Below are positions 45,350 through 53,695 of a stretch of DNA of 64,000 nucleotides, piece by piece (the stretch's first letter is position 1; every line of letters begins with the position of its first letter). This DNA comes from Kribbella capetownensis. GTDB lineage: Bacteria; Actinomycetota; Actinomycetes; Propionibacteriales; Kribbellaceae. The stretch is from positions 310,001 through 374,000 of the forward strand of contig NZ_SJKD01000002.1 in NCBI RefSeq assembly GCF_004331485.1, given 5' to 3'. Under the pieces are notes generated by a model, which had not been told where the DNA came from, did not search any database, and saw only the letters and a program-made list of their open reading frames with translations. The translations under genes were made by a program, and so were the position numbers.

Positions 45350-45961
45350 ATGGCTTCCGTCGAGCGGGTCCGTCGCCTGGGCGTGATGGGTGGCACGTTC
45401 GACCCGATCCATCATGGCCACCTGGTCGCGGCCAGCGAGGTGCAGGCGTACTTCGACCTGGACGAGGTGATCTTCGTTCCGACCGGCCAGCCCTGGCAGA
45501 AGACCGACCGGGCGGTCTCTCCGGCCGAGGACCGGTATCTGATGACGGTCATCGCGACGGCGTCGAACCCGCGGTTCTCGGTCAGCCGGGTCGACATCGA
45601 CCGGCCCGGGCCGACGTACACGATCGACACCCTGCGCGACCTGTCGGCGCTGTACCCGGACGCGGAGCTGTTCTTCATCACCGGTGCCGACGCGCTCGCC
45701 CAGATCCTCACCTGGCGCGACGTGGACGAGATGTTCAAGCTGGCGCAGTTCGTCGGCTGCACCCGGCCCGGGACCGAAGGCCTCGAACTGCCGCTGGACA
45801 AGCTCCCGATGGATCGGATCACACTGCTCGAGGTGCCGGCGCTGGCGATCTCCTCGACCGAATGCCGGGCCCGGGTCGCCAAGGGCAACCCGACCTGGTA
45901 CCTCGTCCCGGACGGCATCGTCCAGTACATCGCCAAGCGCGAGCTCTACACCAACCGTTAG
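45350..45961 (+). CDS. nadD: Nicotinate-nucleotide adenylyltransferase
   Basis: 203 residues. [15 protein letters not shown] is the nucleotidyltransferase motif, and I-S-S-T-E-C-R the C-terminal (I/V)-S-S-T-x-x-R motif. It makes deamido-NAD from nicotinate mononucleotide and ATP. Ten bases to rsfS. Confidence 0.97.
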   Translation: MASVERVRRLGVMGGTFDPIHHGHLVAASEVQAYFDLDEVIFVPTGQPWQKTDRAVSPAEDRYLMTVIATASNPRFSVSRVDIDRPGPTYTIDTLRDLSALYPDAELFFITGADALAQILTWRDVDEMFKLAQFVGCTRPGTEGLELPLDKLPMDRITLLEVPALAISSTECRARVAKGNPTWYLVPDGIVQYIAKRELYTNR

Positions 45962-45970
45962 AAGGAACCT

Positions 45971-46348
45971 ATGCCAGCAAGCGATCGTGCCATCGAGCTG
46001 CTCACCGCGGCCGCCGAGGCCGCCCACGACAAGAAGGCCGAGAACGTCCTCGCCTTCGACGTGTCGGAGCAACTCGCCATCACCGACGCGTTCCTGGTCG
46101 CCTCCGCCTCCAACGACCGCCAGGTGCGCGCCATCGTCGACGCGGTCGAGGAGAAGCTGCGGATCGACTTCGACGCCAAGCCGGTCCGCCGCGAGGGCGC
46201 CCGGGAGGGCCGCTGGGTGCTGCTCGACTACCTCGAGATCGTCATCCACGTCCAGCACGACGAGGAGCGCAGCTTCTACTCCCTCGAGCGTCTCTGGCGC
46301 GACTGCCCGGCCATCCCGCTGCCCTCTCCGATCCCTTCGGCTGAATGA
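45971..46348 (+). CDS. rsfS: Ribosomal silencing factor RsfS
   Basis: 125 residues. Shows A-E-N-V-L-A-F-D-V-S-E, the D-A-F-L-V-A-S-A-S-N-D-R-Q stretch and W-V-L-L-D-Y-L-E-I-V-I-H-V, all typical of the Iojap/RsfS family that binds L14 and blocks subunit joining in starvation. The stop overlaps the phosphatase start (ATGA). Confidence 0.96.
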   Translation: MPASDRAIELLTAAAEAAHDKKAENVLAFDVSEQLAITDAFLVASASNDRQVRAIVDAVEEKLRIDFDAKPVRREGAREGRWVLLDYLEIVIHVQHDEERSFYSLERLWRDCPAIPLPSPIPSAE

Positions 46349-46992
46349 GCGCGGGACGACTGATCGTCTGGCGCCACGGCCGGACCGAGTGGAACCTGCA
46401 GGACAAAATGCAAGGCCAGGCCGACATCCCCCTCGATGAGGTCGGGATCGAACAGGCCCGCGTGGCAGCCGCGCGGCTCGCCTCCCTCGCCCCGACCCGC
46501 CTCTTCGCCAGCGACCTCCAGCGCGCCGCCGCCACCGCCGGCGAACTCGCTGCGCTCACCGGCCTCAAAATCGAGTACGACGAAGCCCTCCGCGAGATCC
46601 ACGTCGACGACTGGGCCGGCAAAACCTCAGCCGAAATCGCCGCCACCCAACCCGAAGCCCTCGCCCGCGTCCGCGCCGGCCAGACCCAGCGCCGAGGCAC
46701 CGCCGGCGAAACCACCGAAGAAGTCGCCGACCGCTTCTCCGCCGCCCTCACCCGGATCTCGGTCGAAGGGACCTCGGAAGACACCATCGTCATCACCACC
46801 CACGGGTTCGCGGCGCGCGTCGGGATCTGCCAGTTCCTCGGCATCCCCCAGGCGAACTGGTCCGCGTTCGGAGGGCTCGCCAACTGCAACTGGATCTCGC
46901 TGCTTCCTAGCCGTAGTAACGGCTGGCGCATCGAGGAATGGAACGCCGGCTCCCTCCCCGAACCAGTAATGAGCGACGACCCCCAACGCTGA
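46345..46992 (+). CDS. Histidine phosphatase (phosphoglycerate mutase-like)
   Basis: 215 residues. Catalytic L-I-V-W-R-H-G-R-T-E-W-N at the start and T-T-H-G-F-A-A-R near residue 150. The genomic position after rsfS is conserved in actinobacteria, where this gene is often labelled phosphoglycerate mutase although many members are broad phosphatases. The codon use is very C-rich in the third position. It ends the nadD-rsfS unit. Confidence 0.93.
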   Translation: MSAGRLIVWRHGRTEWNLQDKMQGQADIPLDEVGIEQARVAAARLASLAPTRLFASDLQRAAATAGELAALTGLKIEYDEALREIHVDDWAGKTSAEIAATQPEALARVRAGQTQRRGTAGETTEEVADRFSAALTRISVEGTSEDTIVITTHGFAARVGICQFLGIPQANWSAFGGLANCNWISLLPSRSNGWRIEEWNAGSLPEPVMSDDPQR

Positions 46993-47576
46993 CCTGAAGC
47001 CGGGTTGGGGGATAGGCCCAAACGACACCGCTGCGCGGCGGCTGTCCTGTAGGCCGCCTCCGGCGGCGTCGGAGACCGCCCTCCGGCGCAATGCACTCGG
47101 CGAGTGATTCCCGCGACGGACAGTCGGATGTCTCTGCGCGGCGACACTCGGGCTCAGCGGGCTCCGATGGTCTGACAAGCGGCGTACTGCACTCGGGCTA
47201 GCCAACTCGGCGACGGTCGGTTGACACCGCTGTGGCCCGCCGCGTGCTAGCTGCCTGCGGTGGGCTCGCTGAACGCCCTCCGGCGTACCGCACTCGATGG
47301 ATATGTCGTAGTCGTTTGAGGAGGGACTCGGTTTGGTTCAGCTGACTCAGACGACCGTCGTCGGCTGCGTCAGGCTTGCTGACCTCAGCGCATGAACTGG
47401 ATGACGCGAGTCGCAGCTCAGGACCTGTGTCGTGGCGTCTTGAGGCTGTCCAGCCGCTGCATGCGGGACGGATCCGCCTGCTCACAGCCTGCTTCCAGGT
47501 GCCTGTGAGCGAGGGGGTATCCGATTTTTCTTTGGCGCCGGGTATCCGCTAAACTTCCGGAGTCGCAAGACACCGC
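46993..47576. repeat. Gene-free region with three copies of a degenerate ~98-bp-spaced repeat
   Basis: 584 bases with no convincing gene. The motif GGCG-(C/T)A-N2-GCACTCG occurs at 47085-47100, 47181-47196 and 47282-47297. The first and third copies extend leftward to a shared GACACCGCTG at 47024 and 47223, about 75 bp in all. Open frames crossing these copies share an A-G-G-R-S-x-x-P-P pattern on the minus strand that probably reflects the repeat rather than a protein. Confidence 0.5.
47550..47555 (+). promoter_or_regulatory. Probable -10 element of tRNA-Ala
   Basis: TAAACT 21 bp before the mature tRNA 5' end, preceded at about 17 bp by a T-rich stretch that could serve as -35. Confidence 0.4.
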
Positions 47577-47649
47577 GGGGCTTTGGCGCAGTTGGTAGCG
47601 CGCTTCCATGGCATGGAAGAGGTCAGGGGTTCGAATCCCCTAAGCTCCA
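47577..47649 (+). tRNA. tRNA-Ala (anticodon GGC)
   Basis: 73 nt. Acceptor GGGGCTT/AAGCTCC (one G-U), D stem GCGC/GCGC, anticodon stem CTTCC/GGAAG with loop ATGGCAT giving anticodon GGC, T stem AGGGG/CCCCT with loop TTCGAAT, discriminator A. CCA is not encoded. Its 3' half doubles as an integration site. Confidence 0.97.
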
Positions 47650-47653
47650 CCGC
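47608..47653. mobile_element. Attachment-site copy inside tRNA-Ala (att 1)
   Basis: 46 bp from the anticodon loop through the tRNA 3' end plus four bases. It is repeated at 48553-48598 with one mismatch (T to G in the T loop). This is the standard footprint of tyrosine-integrase insertion at a tRNA 3' end; the intact tRNA copy is the conserved side. Confidence 0.85.
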
Positions 47654-47708
47654 AGCTCAGAGGCCGGTCTCCCACTCGGGAGACCGGCTTCTGTCATGAC
47701 CTGAGTGT

Positions 47709-48350
47709 CTATCGGTTGGCGGGCAGCTGTTCGTCCAGCGCCTCGGCATCCTCCGACACAACTCTGTGAAGCAGCTCCTCGCGTTGTGAGATGCGTGTGG
47801 CGGCTGGCAGACGCCACATGGTGTAGGCGGCGGCCATGAGCTGTGCGGCTCGGCCAGGCAGCACTCGGCCGTATCCCGTACCGAAACCAGGCGCGGCAAG
47901 TCTCTTGACCATGCTGGCTGCTGGATGACGGCTTAGAGTCACCAAGGCGGCCCAGAATGCGTCGTGTACGGCGATATCCATCCCGTCCAACAGCGGCATC
48001 GGCACGCGCATGGTCGGTGCGTAGACAAGCCAGCGGCAAGGCTCGCCGTCAGTAGGAACAACGCTCGCTGACCCGACCGGTTGGTAGCCGTGATCCTCGT
48101 CGGCCACCGCTGCCCAGACCGACCGCTGAACATCGGGCCAGTGGCCGGCGAGTGCTCGATCGACACCGCCGTCCATCTGCCCGTAGCTGTTTCCTGCCGT
48201 CAGTACGGCGTCGACTTCCGGTAGCACGTTCAGCAGCGATCCTTGCCGCACCTCGACCACGCCCTCGTCGATCTGAGTGGCGAAGACATCGCGCCAGGCT
48301 GATACGAGATCAGCGTCGAGGTCGACAAGGAGCAAGTGGGGCGGCGTCAC
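47709..48350 (-). CDS. Macro-domain protein inside the att-bounded segment
   Basis: 213 residues from GTG 48350. The central part has the macro-domain pattern seen in phage- and island-borne members: A-G-N-S-Y-G-Q-M-D-G-G-V-D, W-L-V-Y-A-P-T-M-R-V-P and A-P-G-F-G-T-G-Y-G-R-V with A-A-Q-L-M-A-A-A-Y. Macro domains bind or hydrolyse ADP-ribose and related nucleotides, so a role in NAD/ADP-ribose-based phage conflict is possible. The start overlaps (GTGA) the stop of a possible 37-aa leader ORF at 48347-48460. It is the only convincing gene between the two att copies. Confidence 0.8.
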   Translation of the reverse strand: MTPPHLLLVDLDADLVSAWRDVFATQIDEGVVEVRQGSLLNVLPEVDAVLTAGNSYGQMDGGVDRALAGHWPDVQRSVWAAVADEDHGYQPVGSASVVPTDGEPCRWLVYAPTMRVPMPLLDGMDIAVHDAFWAALVTLSRHPAASMVKRLAAPGFGTGYGRVLPGRAAQLMAAAYTMWRLPAATRISQREELLHRVVSEDAEALDEQLPANR

Positions 48351-48481
48351 ACCGACATCCCGCAGGTTGAGGCGTGGCTGGCTTGGGCTGGTGACGTGGC
48401 GGGATTCGCGCCAAGGTGCGGGAAGGTGTTGACGACTCCGGTGCGTACCTCTTGGATCATGTGCCGACGTTACGACAAGGT

Positions 48482-48497
48482 CGTGGTCGCGACCACG
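48482..48497. promoter_or_regulatory. 16-bp perfect palindrome upstream of the macro-domain gene
   Basis: CGTGGTCGCGACCACG is fully symmetric. It lies between att 2 and the macro gene's putative leader ORF, where an operator or excisionase site would be expected. Confidence 0.5.
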
Positions 48498-48552
48498 GAC
48501 ATCTGCGGATGGTGGATCGTACTCCCCGCGAGCAGATCGCGGCTCGAACGTG

Positions 48553-48598
48553 ATGGCATGGAAGAGGTCAGGGGTTCGAAGCCCCTAAGCTCCACCGC
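48553..48598. mobile_element. Duplicated tRNA-Ala 3' end (att 2)
   Basis: 46-bp copy of 47608-47653, 45 of 46 bases identical, without the 5' half of the tRNA. It lies 945 bp downstream and marks the far junction of an inserted or once larger element. Confidence 0.85.
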
Positions 48599-48819
48599 GG
48601 GCTTCGGTCCCCTCGGTGAGCACCGGCCGCAACTCGGGGCGGTACGCCGTGTCGGTCACTGACTTGTCGATGTTCGCACCACGCCGGCATCCGACCTGGA
48701 AAGGTGTCAGCCGATGAGGGATACACGACGTCTCGCGCCGGGCGGCCACCGACGTAGCGCCGATGACAGCGCTTCACTCTCGGCGGCATGAGCGGCCGCT
48801 TCGCCGTAGCGTTGCCCTC

Positions 48820-49059
48820 GTGGCTGACGACGGTGAGCGAGACGTGACCTGGGGTCGAACGGTGGGCGCACCCGCCCCTGGCGACCCTCGGGACGGCGAA
48901 CTGCACCAGTTCCATGGTCCTCCGCCTACGGCGTTCGATCTGGAGCCATGGGACGACCACGCCGGTGGGATGGATGCTCACTATGTCCGGGAGGACGGGC
49001 CACCTTCCGTTGAAGAGGACGGGCGCACGGTCTGGCCTTACATCTACAGCCCGGGCTGA
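48820..49059 (+). CDS. Hypothetical small acidic protein
   Basis: 79 residues from GTG 48820 with no clear ribosome site. Acidic and Trp/Pro-containing (D-V-T-W-G-R-T-V; F-D-L-E-P-W-D-D-H; T-V-W-P-Y-I-Y-S-P-G), a composition unlike the arginine-rich shadow frames around it. No family recognised. It sits in the island-like segment beyond att 2. Confidence 0.35.
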   Translation: MADDGERDVTWGRTVGAPAPGDPRDGELHQFHGPPPTAFDLEPWDDHAGGMDAHYVREDGPPSVEEDGRTVWPYIYSPG

Positions 49060-49089
49060 CCGCGCACGGACAGCGGCATGAGCGGACGT

Positions 49090-49251
49090 TCACGTGGCGG
49101 CCTGCGCCCGCTTGATCGCCGCCTTCCATCCCCACACGTTGTGCACGGTGCCGACCTGCATGTCACGGAAGTTCGACGGCAGGCCGGTCGAAACCACCTC
49201 GGCGTGATCCACGACCTTCAGGCCGCCATCAGTAAAGAGTTCGATTCGCAC
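49090..49251 (-). CDS. Hypothetical 53-aa protein
   Basis: Read from GTG 49251 (GGAGCAGGG upstream). The sequence V-R-I-E-L-F-T-D-G-G-L-K-V-V-D-H-A-E-V-V and later Q-V-G-T-V-H-N-V-W-G-W-K-A-A-I looks like a genuine small alpha/beta protein. It may be a remnant of a larger gene. About 350 bases between it and the methyltransferase hold nothing I can support. Confidence 0.5.
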   Translation of the reverse strand: MRIELFTDGGLKVVDHAEVVSTGLPSNFRDMQVGTVHNVWGWKAAIKRAQAAT

Positions 49252-49602
49252 GAGACCCTGCTCCGTGGCGGCGAGCCCGGCGACGGTACGGCGAGTTGGC
49301 GGCGCCTGACCGCGGCACGGCAGCCGGAAGGCTCGCATGGCACAGCGATGAGGTCGCCGACCTCGAGGGACGTAGTGCTGCGAGGCGACGAGGGACGGGA
49401 GCGACTCGGCATACCGGGCCCGACATACAGAACACCAGATCGTGATGCCTCCACCGACCGCGGAACGGTACGCCGAATCGGTGCGCCGGGCCGGTGTGGG
49501 ACTGGGGAGCGAGTGTGCGCGCGCAGATCATCCGCTCGCTAGCTGTCTGCGGTACCCAGCCCGCATCGGGTGCCCTTGTGGCGGCCCCTAAGCTTTGCCG
49601 TT

Positions 49603-50382
49603 GTGACGGACAGCTTTGATCCCGTGGCGTACAACCGTGCCGCCTGGGACCGCGAGGTGGAGAACAGTAACGAATGGACCCAGCCGGCCGGGCCGGAGGT
49701 CATCGCCCGGGCACGGGCCGGCGATTGGTCCGTTGTCCTGATCGGCTACCAGGCAGTGCCGCGCGGCTGGCTTCCGGCTGAACTGGTCGGCGCCGAGGTG
49801 CTGTGCCTGGCTTCCGGCGGAGGGCAGCAGGGGCCAGTGCTCTCGGCAGCGGGCGCGGCCGTGACTGTACTGGACAATTCGCCACGGCAACTGGACCGGG
49901 ACCGGGAGGTCGCCACCCGCGAGGGACTGGCCGTCCGTACCGTGCTCGGCGACATGCGCGACCTGAGCGTGTTCCCGGATGCCAGCTTCGATGTCGTCTT
50001 CAACCCGGTGTCCAACGTGTTCTGTCCCGACCTGGAACCGGTCTGGCGGGAGTCATTCCGCGTGCTGCGCCCGGGCGGAATCTTGATGGCCGGGTTCCTG
50101 AACCCTGACATCTTCATTTTCGACATCACGGCATTGGAGGAGCGGGATGAGCTCATAGTGCGCCATCGGCTCCCGTTCAGCAGCCTTGATCTCTCAGACG
50201 CCGAGCGGCAGCGCTCGTACGGGACCGGGCCGATCGAATACAGCCACTCACTCACCGGGCAGATCGGCGGCCAGCTCGCGGCGGGCTTTACCCTGACCCA
50301 CTTCGACGAAGCCCCGCACCACGCGGATGCCACCGCCCGGTACATGCCTGGTTACTTCGCCACCCGAGCCATCAAGCCGTAA
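49603..50382 (+). CDS. Class I SAM-dependent methyltransferase
   Basis: 259 residues from GTG 49603 (M-T-D-S-F-D-P-V-A-Y-N-R-A-A-W-D), chosen over an earlier in-frame start that lies in atypical sequence. SAM-binding motif I is L-C-L-A-S-G-G-G-Q-Q-G; motif II ends V-L-D-N-S; motif IV is F-D-V-V-F-N-P-V-S-N-V-F; post-I/III includes V-L-R-P-G-G. Substrate unknown. Relatives include Ubi/Met11-type small-molecule methyltransferases. Confidence 0.88.
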   Translation: MTDSFDPVAYNRAAWDREVENSNEWTQPAGPEVIARARAGDWSVVLIGYQAVPRGWLPAELVGAEVLCLASGGGQQGPVLSAAGAAVTVLDNSPRQLDRDREVATREGLAVRTVLGDMRDLSVFPDASFDVVFNPVSNVFCPDLEPVWRESFRVLRPGGILMAGFLNPDIFIFDITALEERDELIVRHRLPFSSLDLSDAERQRSYGTGPIEYSHSLTGQIGGQLAAGFTLTHFDEAPHHADATARYMPGYFATRAIKP

Positions 50383-50480
50383 CCGCTGCGCGATCGGAGA
50401 ACGCCCGAACATGCCGATGATCGGGTGGCTCATTGACGCGGCCTGCGACGGCGATGGACCCGGACCAAGTGGGCGCGCTT

Positions 50481-51155
50481 TCAAGCGGATCGGCCGACGC
50501 CGTGGAAGTTGCGCCGCAAGAGCAGCACCGCCACCGTGAGCACCCAAAGCCAGAACAGTAGGTATGGCGCCAGCCAGATGTTGTTCGACCAGTCGATGCG
50601 GCAAAGGACGAGGCCCCCTCCGCTCGCGATGGCCAGCCATCCGACCCAGCGGGGCAGGAATCGGCTCGATGCGATGACCCAGCCGCAGGACACAGCGAAG
50701 CTGCCAAGCGCCACGCGTGCGTTGGCGAATGCCGCCTGCGACTCCTCAAAGGCGTACCTGGCGATCTGAGGGTCGAGATCATCGGCAAGGAACACGGCCG
50801 CGACCTCGTTCCCCGTGAGGACCAGAGCAGCGAACAACACCCCGGAGACCATCGCGATTGACGACCGCCACGGAGCCTCGCCCTCGGCGTGCCGCAACAG
50901 GATGGACAGCGCGACCCCGAACCACACGAAAGTGACCAGCCCGATCGTGAGAGCGAAAGACCGCAAGGGCGAGGCAACCGTGTTGGGTGACCGGTAGTGG
51001 GCGAGGAACTCGGCTGCCGGGGCGGTGAAGGACGGTTCAGCGCGCGAGCCGACAAGGACGACGAACAGCAACACCACGGCGGCCAGCCCCGCGATGCCGG
51101 TGACCCTGCCAAGGCGCTGCCACGCAGCAGCGTCAGAAATCGGGGCAGTGTTCAT
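50481..51155 (-). CDS. Six-TM membrane protein, unknown
   Basis: 224 residues from ATG 51155 (M-N-T-A-P-I-S-D-A-A-A-W-Q-R-L-G); longer openings upstream are discarded for composition. About six hydrophobic segments, starting at residue 18 (V-T-G-I-A-G-L-A-A-V-V-L-L-F). Between the first and second is an extracellular-type loop. Looks like a DUF4386-type or similar integral membrane family, but I cannot assign it firmly. Confidence 0.7.
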   Translation of the reverse strand: MNTAPISDAAAWQRLGRVTGIAGLAAVVLLFVVLVGSRAEPSFTAPAAEFLAHYRSPNTVASPLRSFALTIGLVTFVWFGVALSILLRHAEGEAPWRSSIAMVSGVLFAALVLTGNEVAAVFLADDLDPQIARYAFEESQAAFANARVALGSFAVSCGWVIASSRFLPRWVGWLAIASGGGLVLCRIDWSNNIWLAPYLLFWLWVLTVAVLLLRRNFHGVGRSA

Positions 51156-51287
51156 CTGGTGATGATGCACGAACTCGTGGCTTGCACGCACTCTCATGCC
51201 GCCGTCCGCGCGACCAATGTCGCCGAGTTGACCAAAGCGGTCGGGCCATGACCCAGCACGCGTCCTGCTCAAGAGCACTCAGCAACG

Positions 51288-51923
51288 TCAAAGTAGGTGT
51301 CGGTCCGCAGTGTGTCTCGGGGCTCGAGCATCGTGTTGTTCGATGGGTCGGTGGGGGATCGCGCAGGCGAGCATGAGCAGGGCCATGAACGAGTAGTAGT
51401 ACAACGCGACCCACAGCCCCTGCGGTGTGTCGAGGGTCAGGTGTGGGGCGACGGACTCGACCGTCAGCGCCCAGATCGGAACGACGCTGAACGCCACGAA
51501 CCCGGCCACCAGTCGTCCCGATCGTGGGCCGCGGCCGGAGATGGCGTAACCGCCGACCATGCCGTACAGGGGTACGCCGATGGCGCCGCCGCCGATGCCG
51601 TTCTCAAGGACGCCGAGTGGGTCCGGGATGAGCACGGCCGTGAAGAGCAGGGGCGAAAGCGCCAGCCACCGCCAGTGCCGCCGTCCGCCGGTACGGCGGA
51701 CGTACTCCGCCCATGCCAGCAGAACCCCGGTGAGCATGCCAGGCAGCAAGATCCAGAGGAAGGTGCCGACCCATTCGACACCCGCCTCGTCGCCGGCGAC
51801 CTGGGACATGAATCCGCGCAGACCGGCAGCCCACGCGAACCCACACAGTCCGCCGACGGTGAGCAACCTCGTCAGATTGACGGTCGACAGTTGATGCGAG
51901 GGATACGGCTCTTGTTTCGCCAT
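51288..51923 (-). CDS. Membrane protein, unknown
   Basis: 211 residues with five or six hydrophobic segments and a polar, His/Arg-rich tail (A-R-A-P-R-H-T-A-D-R-H). Begins M-A-K-Q-E-P-Y-P-S-H-Q. It is six bases downstream of the next small membrane gene on the same strand, so the two form an operon. No family recognised. Confidence 0.7.
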   Translation of the reverse strand: MAKQEPYPSHQLSTVNLTRLLTVGGLCGFAWAAGLRGFMSQVAGDEAGVEWVGTFLWILLPGMLTGVLLAWAEYVRRTGGRRHWRWLALSPLLFTAVLIPDPLGVLENGIGGGAIGVPLYGMVGGYAISGRGPRSGRLVAGFVAFSVVPIWALTVESVAPHLTLDTPQGLWVALYYYSFMALLMLACAIPHRPIEQHDARAPRHTADRHLL

Positions 51924-51929
51924 CGGAAC

Positions 51930-52217
51930 CTACCCGGCCATCTCGGCTGACGAGCCGCGACGACGGCGCAGCGCCGCGATCCCGACGATCACCGCCCACA
52001 GCGCCATACCGCTGGAGACTGGGAAGAAGGGGTCGGACGCGTCAGTGAGCAGGAAGGTGCCACCGGCAAGCGCGTAGGCCAGGCCGCCGATGACGCCGAT
52101 CGTCGCCACTACCCAGTTGCCCAGCGTGCGGGTCATGGCGCCGACCGTGGCCGACAACGCCAACTGCCCGTCCATCGGCCACGACAGCTCCAGCAACTCC
52201 CGGTTCCGATCGGTCAT
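51930..52217 (-). CDS. Small two-TM membrane protein
   Basis: 95 residues from ATG 52217 (M-T-D-R-N-R-E-L-L-E-L-S-W-P-M-D); an ATG eight codons upstream is possible. Two hydrophobic segments (about 33-54 and 63-80) and an R-R-R-R-G tail, the cytoplasm-anchoring end. Likely translated together with the following membrane gene. Function unknown. Confidence 0.65.
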   Translation of the reverse strand: MTDRNRELLELSWPMDGQLALSATVGAMTRTLGNWVVATIGVIGGLAYALAGGTFLLTDASDPFFPVSSGMALWAVIVGIAALRRRRGSSAEMAG

Positions 52218-52318
52218 CGTCACCCACCACCCCTTGGTCAACTCAGTCTGCGGTGGGAGTGTTCAGCCAGCCTTAAAGTCACTCGACCCACTAAGGCCAC
52301 TCGCCGTTCGGTTGTTGC

Positions 52319-52485
52319 TCAAGCGCCGTCTCTCACTCCGGTGGCTCGTAGCTCGCCGAGGGCTTGGGTGAGTTGTCGTCGGAGTCGCTGGTTGTCTTCG
52401 GCGAGTTCGCTGTTGCGTGCGTTGTCAGGTGTCGGAGCGGCGGACGGGCCTGCTGATGTGCGGGCGATGCTGTTCGCCCGCGGCA
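52319..52485 (-). pseudogene. C-terminal remnant of a DUF6262 (Tn554-type transposition) protein
   Basis: On the minus strand the frame ending at 52319 reads ...S-E-L-A-E-D-N-Q-R-L-R-R-Q-L-T-Q-A-L-G-E-L-R-A-T..., a short leucine-rich coiled coil characteristic of the end of DUF6262 proteins, which accompany Tn554-like tyrosine recombinases in actinobacteria. The rest of the gene and its recombinases are missing, so this is a truncated relic at the edge of the island-like region. Confidence 0.5.
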
Positions 52486-52535
52486 CGGGAAGATTGGGTT
52501 ACTCGGTGGGTTCAGCGGACACGGGAGGTGCCCAG

Positions 52536-52892
52536 GTGGTGCGCCCAGAGACTGATCGCGACCGAGTGCGCTACTGGCGTGACCGCGATTGGCTTACCTA
52601 CGCAGTGCACGAACTGCCGACCGGCGTTCTCGACGGGCCGCATGCCGCCACCGCGTCTCAGTGTCACGAGATGCTTGCGGGGCTGGAGGAATTCTCCCGC
52701 CTGTGCACGCGGCTCGGCTTGGACGACCACGAGGAATTCATTGAAGGGTGCCGCTGGCACTTCGAGCACTACCCGCACTATCTCAGCCGACACCGCCACT
52801 TCGCGGACTACGAGAAGTACACCCGAGACCGCAGCGGGCCAGTACGCGTGGTCGACCCGCCACCTCCGCCGCGATGGCTCGAACGACCCTGA
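52536..52892 (+). CDS. Hypothetical protein, His/Tyr-rich
   Basis: 118 residues from GTG 52536 with GGGAGG (52523-52528) upstream. It reads M-V-R-P-E-T-D-R-D-R-V-R-Y-W-R-D-R-D-W-L and later C-R-W-H-F-E-H-Y-P-H-Y-L-S-R-H-R-H-F-A, with a Pro-rich end. Soluble. No family recognised. The 166 bases after it, up to the GNAT stop, hold nothing I can support. Confidence 0.55.
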   Translation: MVRPETDRDRVRYWRDRDWLTYAVHELPTGVLDGPHAATASQCHEMLAGLEEFSRLCTRLGLDDHEEFIEGCRWHFEHYPHYLSRHRHFADYEKYTRDRSGPVRVVDPPPPPRWLERP

Positions 52893-53058
52893 ATCTCTTC
52901 GGCCACTACCGCGGTGCCTTCGTCCGCCTGTGTGCAGAGACAGGGCGCCCGGTCGTGTGGGAGATGACGGAGTTCGCGACGCGGGAGCGGTACAGGGTCT
53001 TGATCGGCGTCAAGCGTGTGATTGTCGGGCAGTCGCGAGAGCGCGCCTCTGGGCCGGT

Positions 53059-53643
53059 TCAGCGCGTGCTTGGGGCCACCTCGCGGACCATGACGCAGTT
53101 GCCGAGGCCTTTGGGGCGGTCGTAGGTGAAGCCTTCGCGTTCGTACATCGTGCGGGTGCCGTTGTAGAGGAACGACGAGTTCTTCTTCCGGACCCCGCCG
53201 GTGTCGTGCGGGTAGCCCTCGACCAGGCCGCCGCCGGCCCGCGCGATCAGGTCGACGGCTCCGCGCAGGGCGACCGCTGCGAGGCCCTGACCGCGAAAAG
53301 CGCGCTCGACCAGGATGCAGGTGACCCGGTAGTCGGGCAGGCGCTCGGCTGTGGCCACGTACTCCTTGCGGTGCTGGATGTTGGGCAGTTCCTCGGGTGA
53401 TCCGTACTCCGCCCAGGCGACGGCCCGGTCGCCGTCGTAGACCAGCGCCGCGTGCGCGATGCCTTCGGCCACCCAACGTTGCTTGAGCGCCCGGTTCCCC
53501 TCGGCGGTCACGCCCCGTTCCGCGCAATCGGGATGGAAGTGCGTGCACCAGCAGCTGGCGAACATGCCCTTGTTCCGCTCGACGAGAGCGGCGAAGTCAT
53601 CGAACGTCTCCGGCGTGAGCGCCTTGATCGTGAAGTCGGACAT
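53059..53643 (-). CDS. GNAT family acetyltransferase
   Basis: 195 residues from ATG 53643 (M-S-D-F-T-I-K-A-L-T-P-E-T-F). Acetyl-CoA motif V-E-R-A-F-R-G-Q-G-L-A-A-V-A-L near residue 115 and a closing F-L-Y-N-G-T-R-T-M-Y-E-R-E-G-F. The N-terminal C-W-C-T-H-F-H-P-D-C resembles the cysteine-bearing subgroup of small-molecule GNATs. Substrate unknown. Confidence 0.88.
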   Translation of the reverse strand: MSDFTIKALTPETFDDFAALVERNKGMFASCWCTHFHPDCAERGVTAEGNRALKQRWVAEGIAHAALVYDGDRAVAWAEYGSPEELPNIQHRKEYVATAERLPDYRVTCILVERAFRGQGLAAVALRGAVDLIARAGGGLVEGYPHDTGGVRKKNSSFLYNGTRTMYEREGFTYDRPKGLGNCVMVREVAPSTR

Positions 53644-53695
53644 GTCTGGAACGTACATCAGATTCCGGACGTTCGGCTTCCGGTAGCTCACGCTG

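Noticed and set aside
48336..48662. Plus-strand open frame running through the second att copy
   Set aside because: No ribosome site, no recognisable domain, and composition that fits neither a gene nor an integrase remnant.
49252..49602. Short open frames on both strands between the 53-aa ORF and the methyltransferase
   Set aside because: All Arg/Pro/Ser-rich without start signals; nothing supportable.
52874..53125. Possible plus-strand ORF starting at 52874
   Set aside because: Overlaps the preceding gene's end and the GNAT C-terminus, with no ribosome site or motif; left out.
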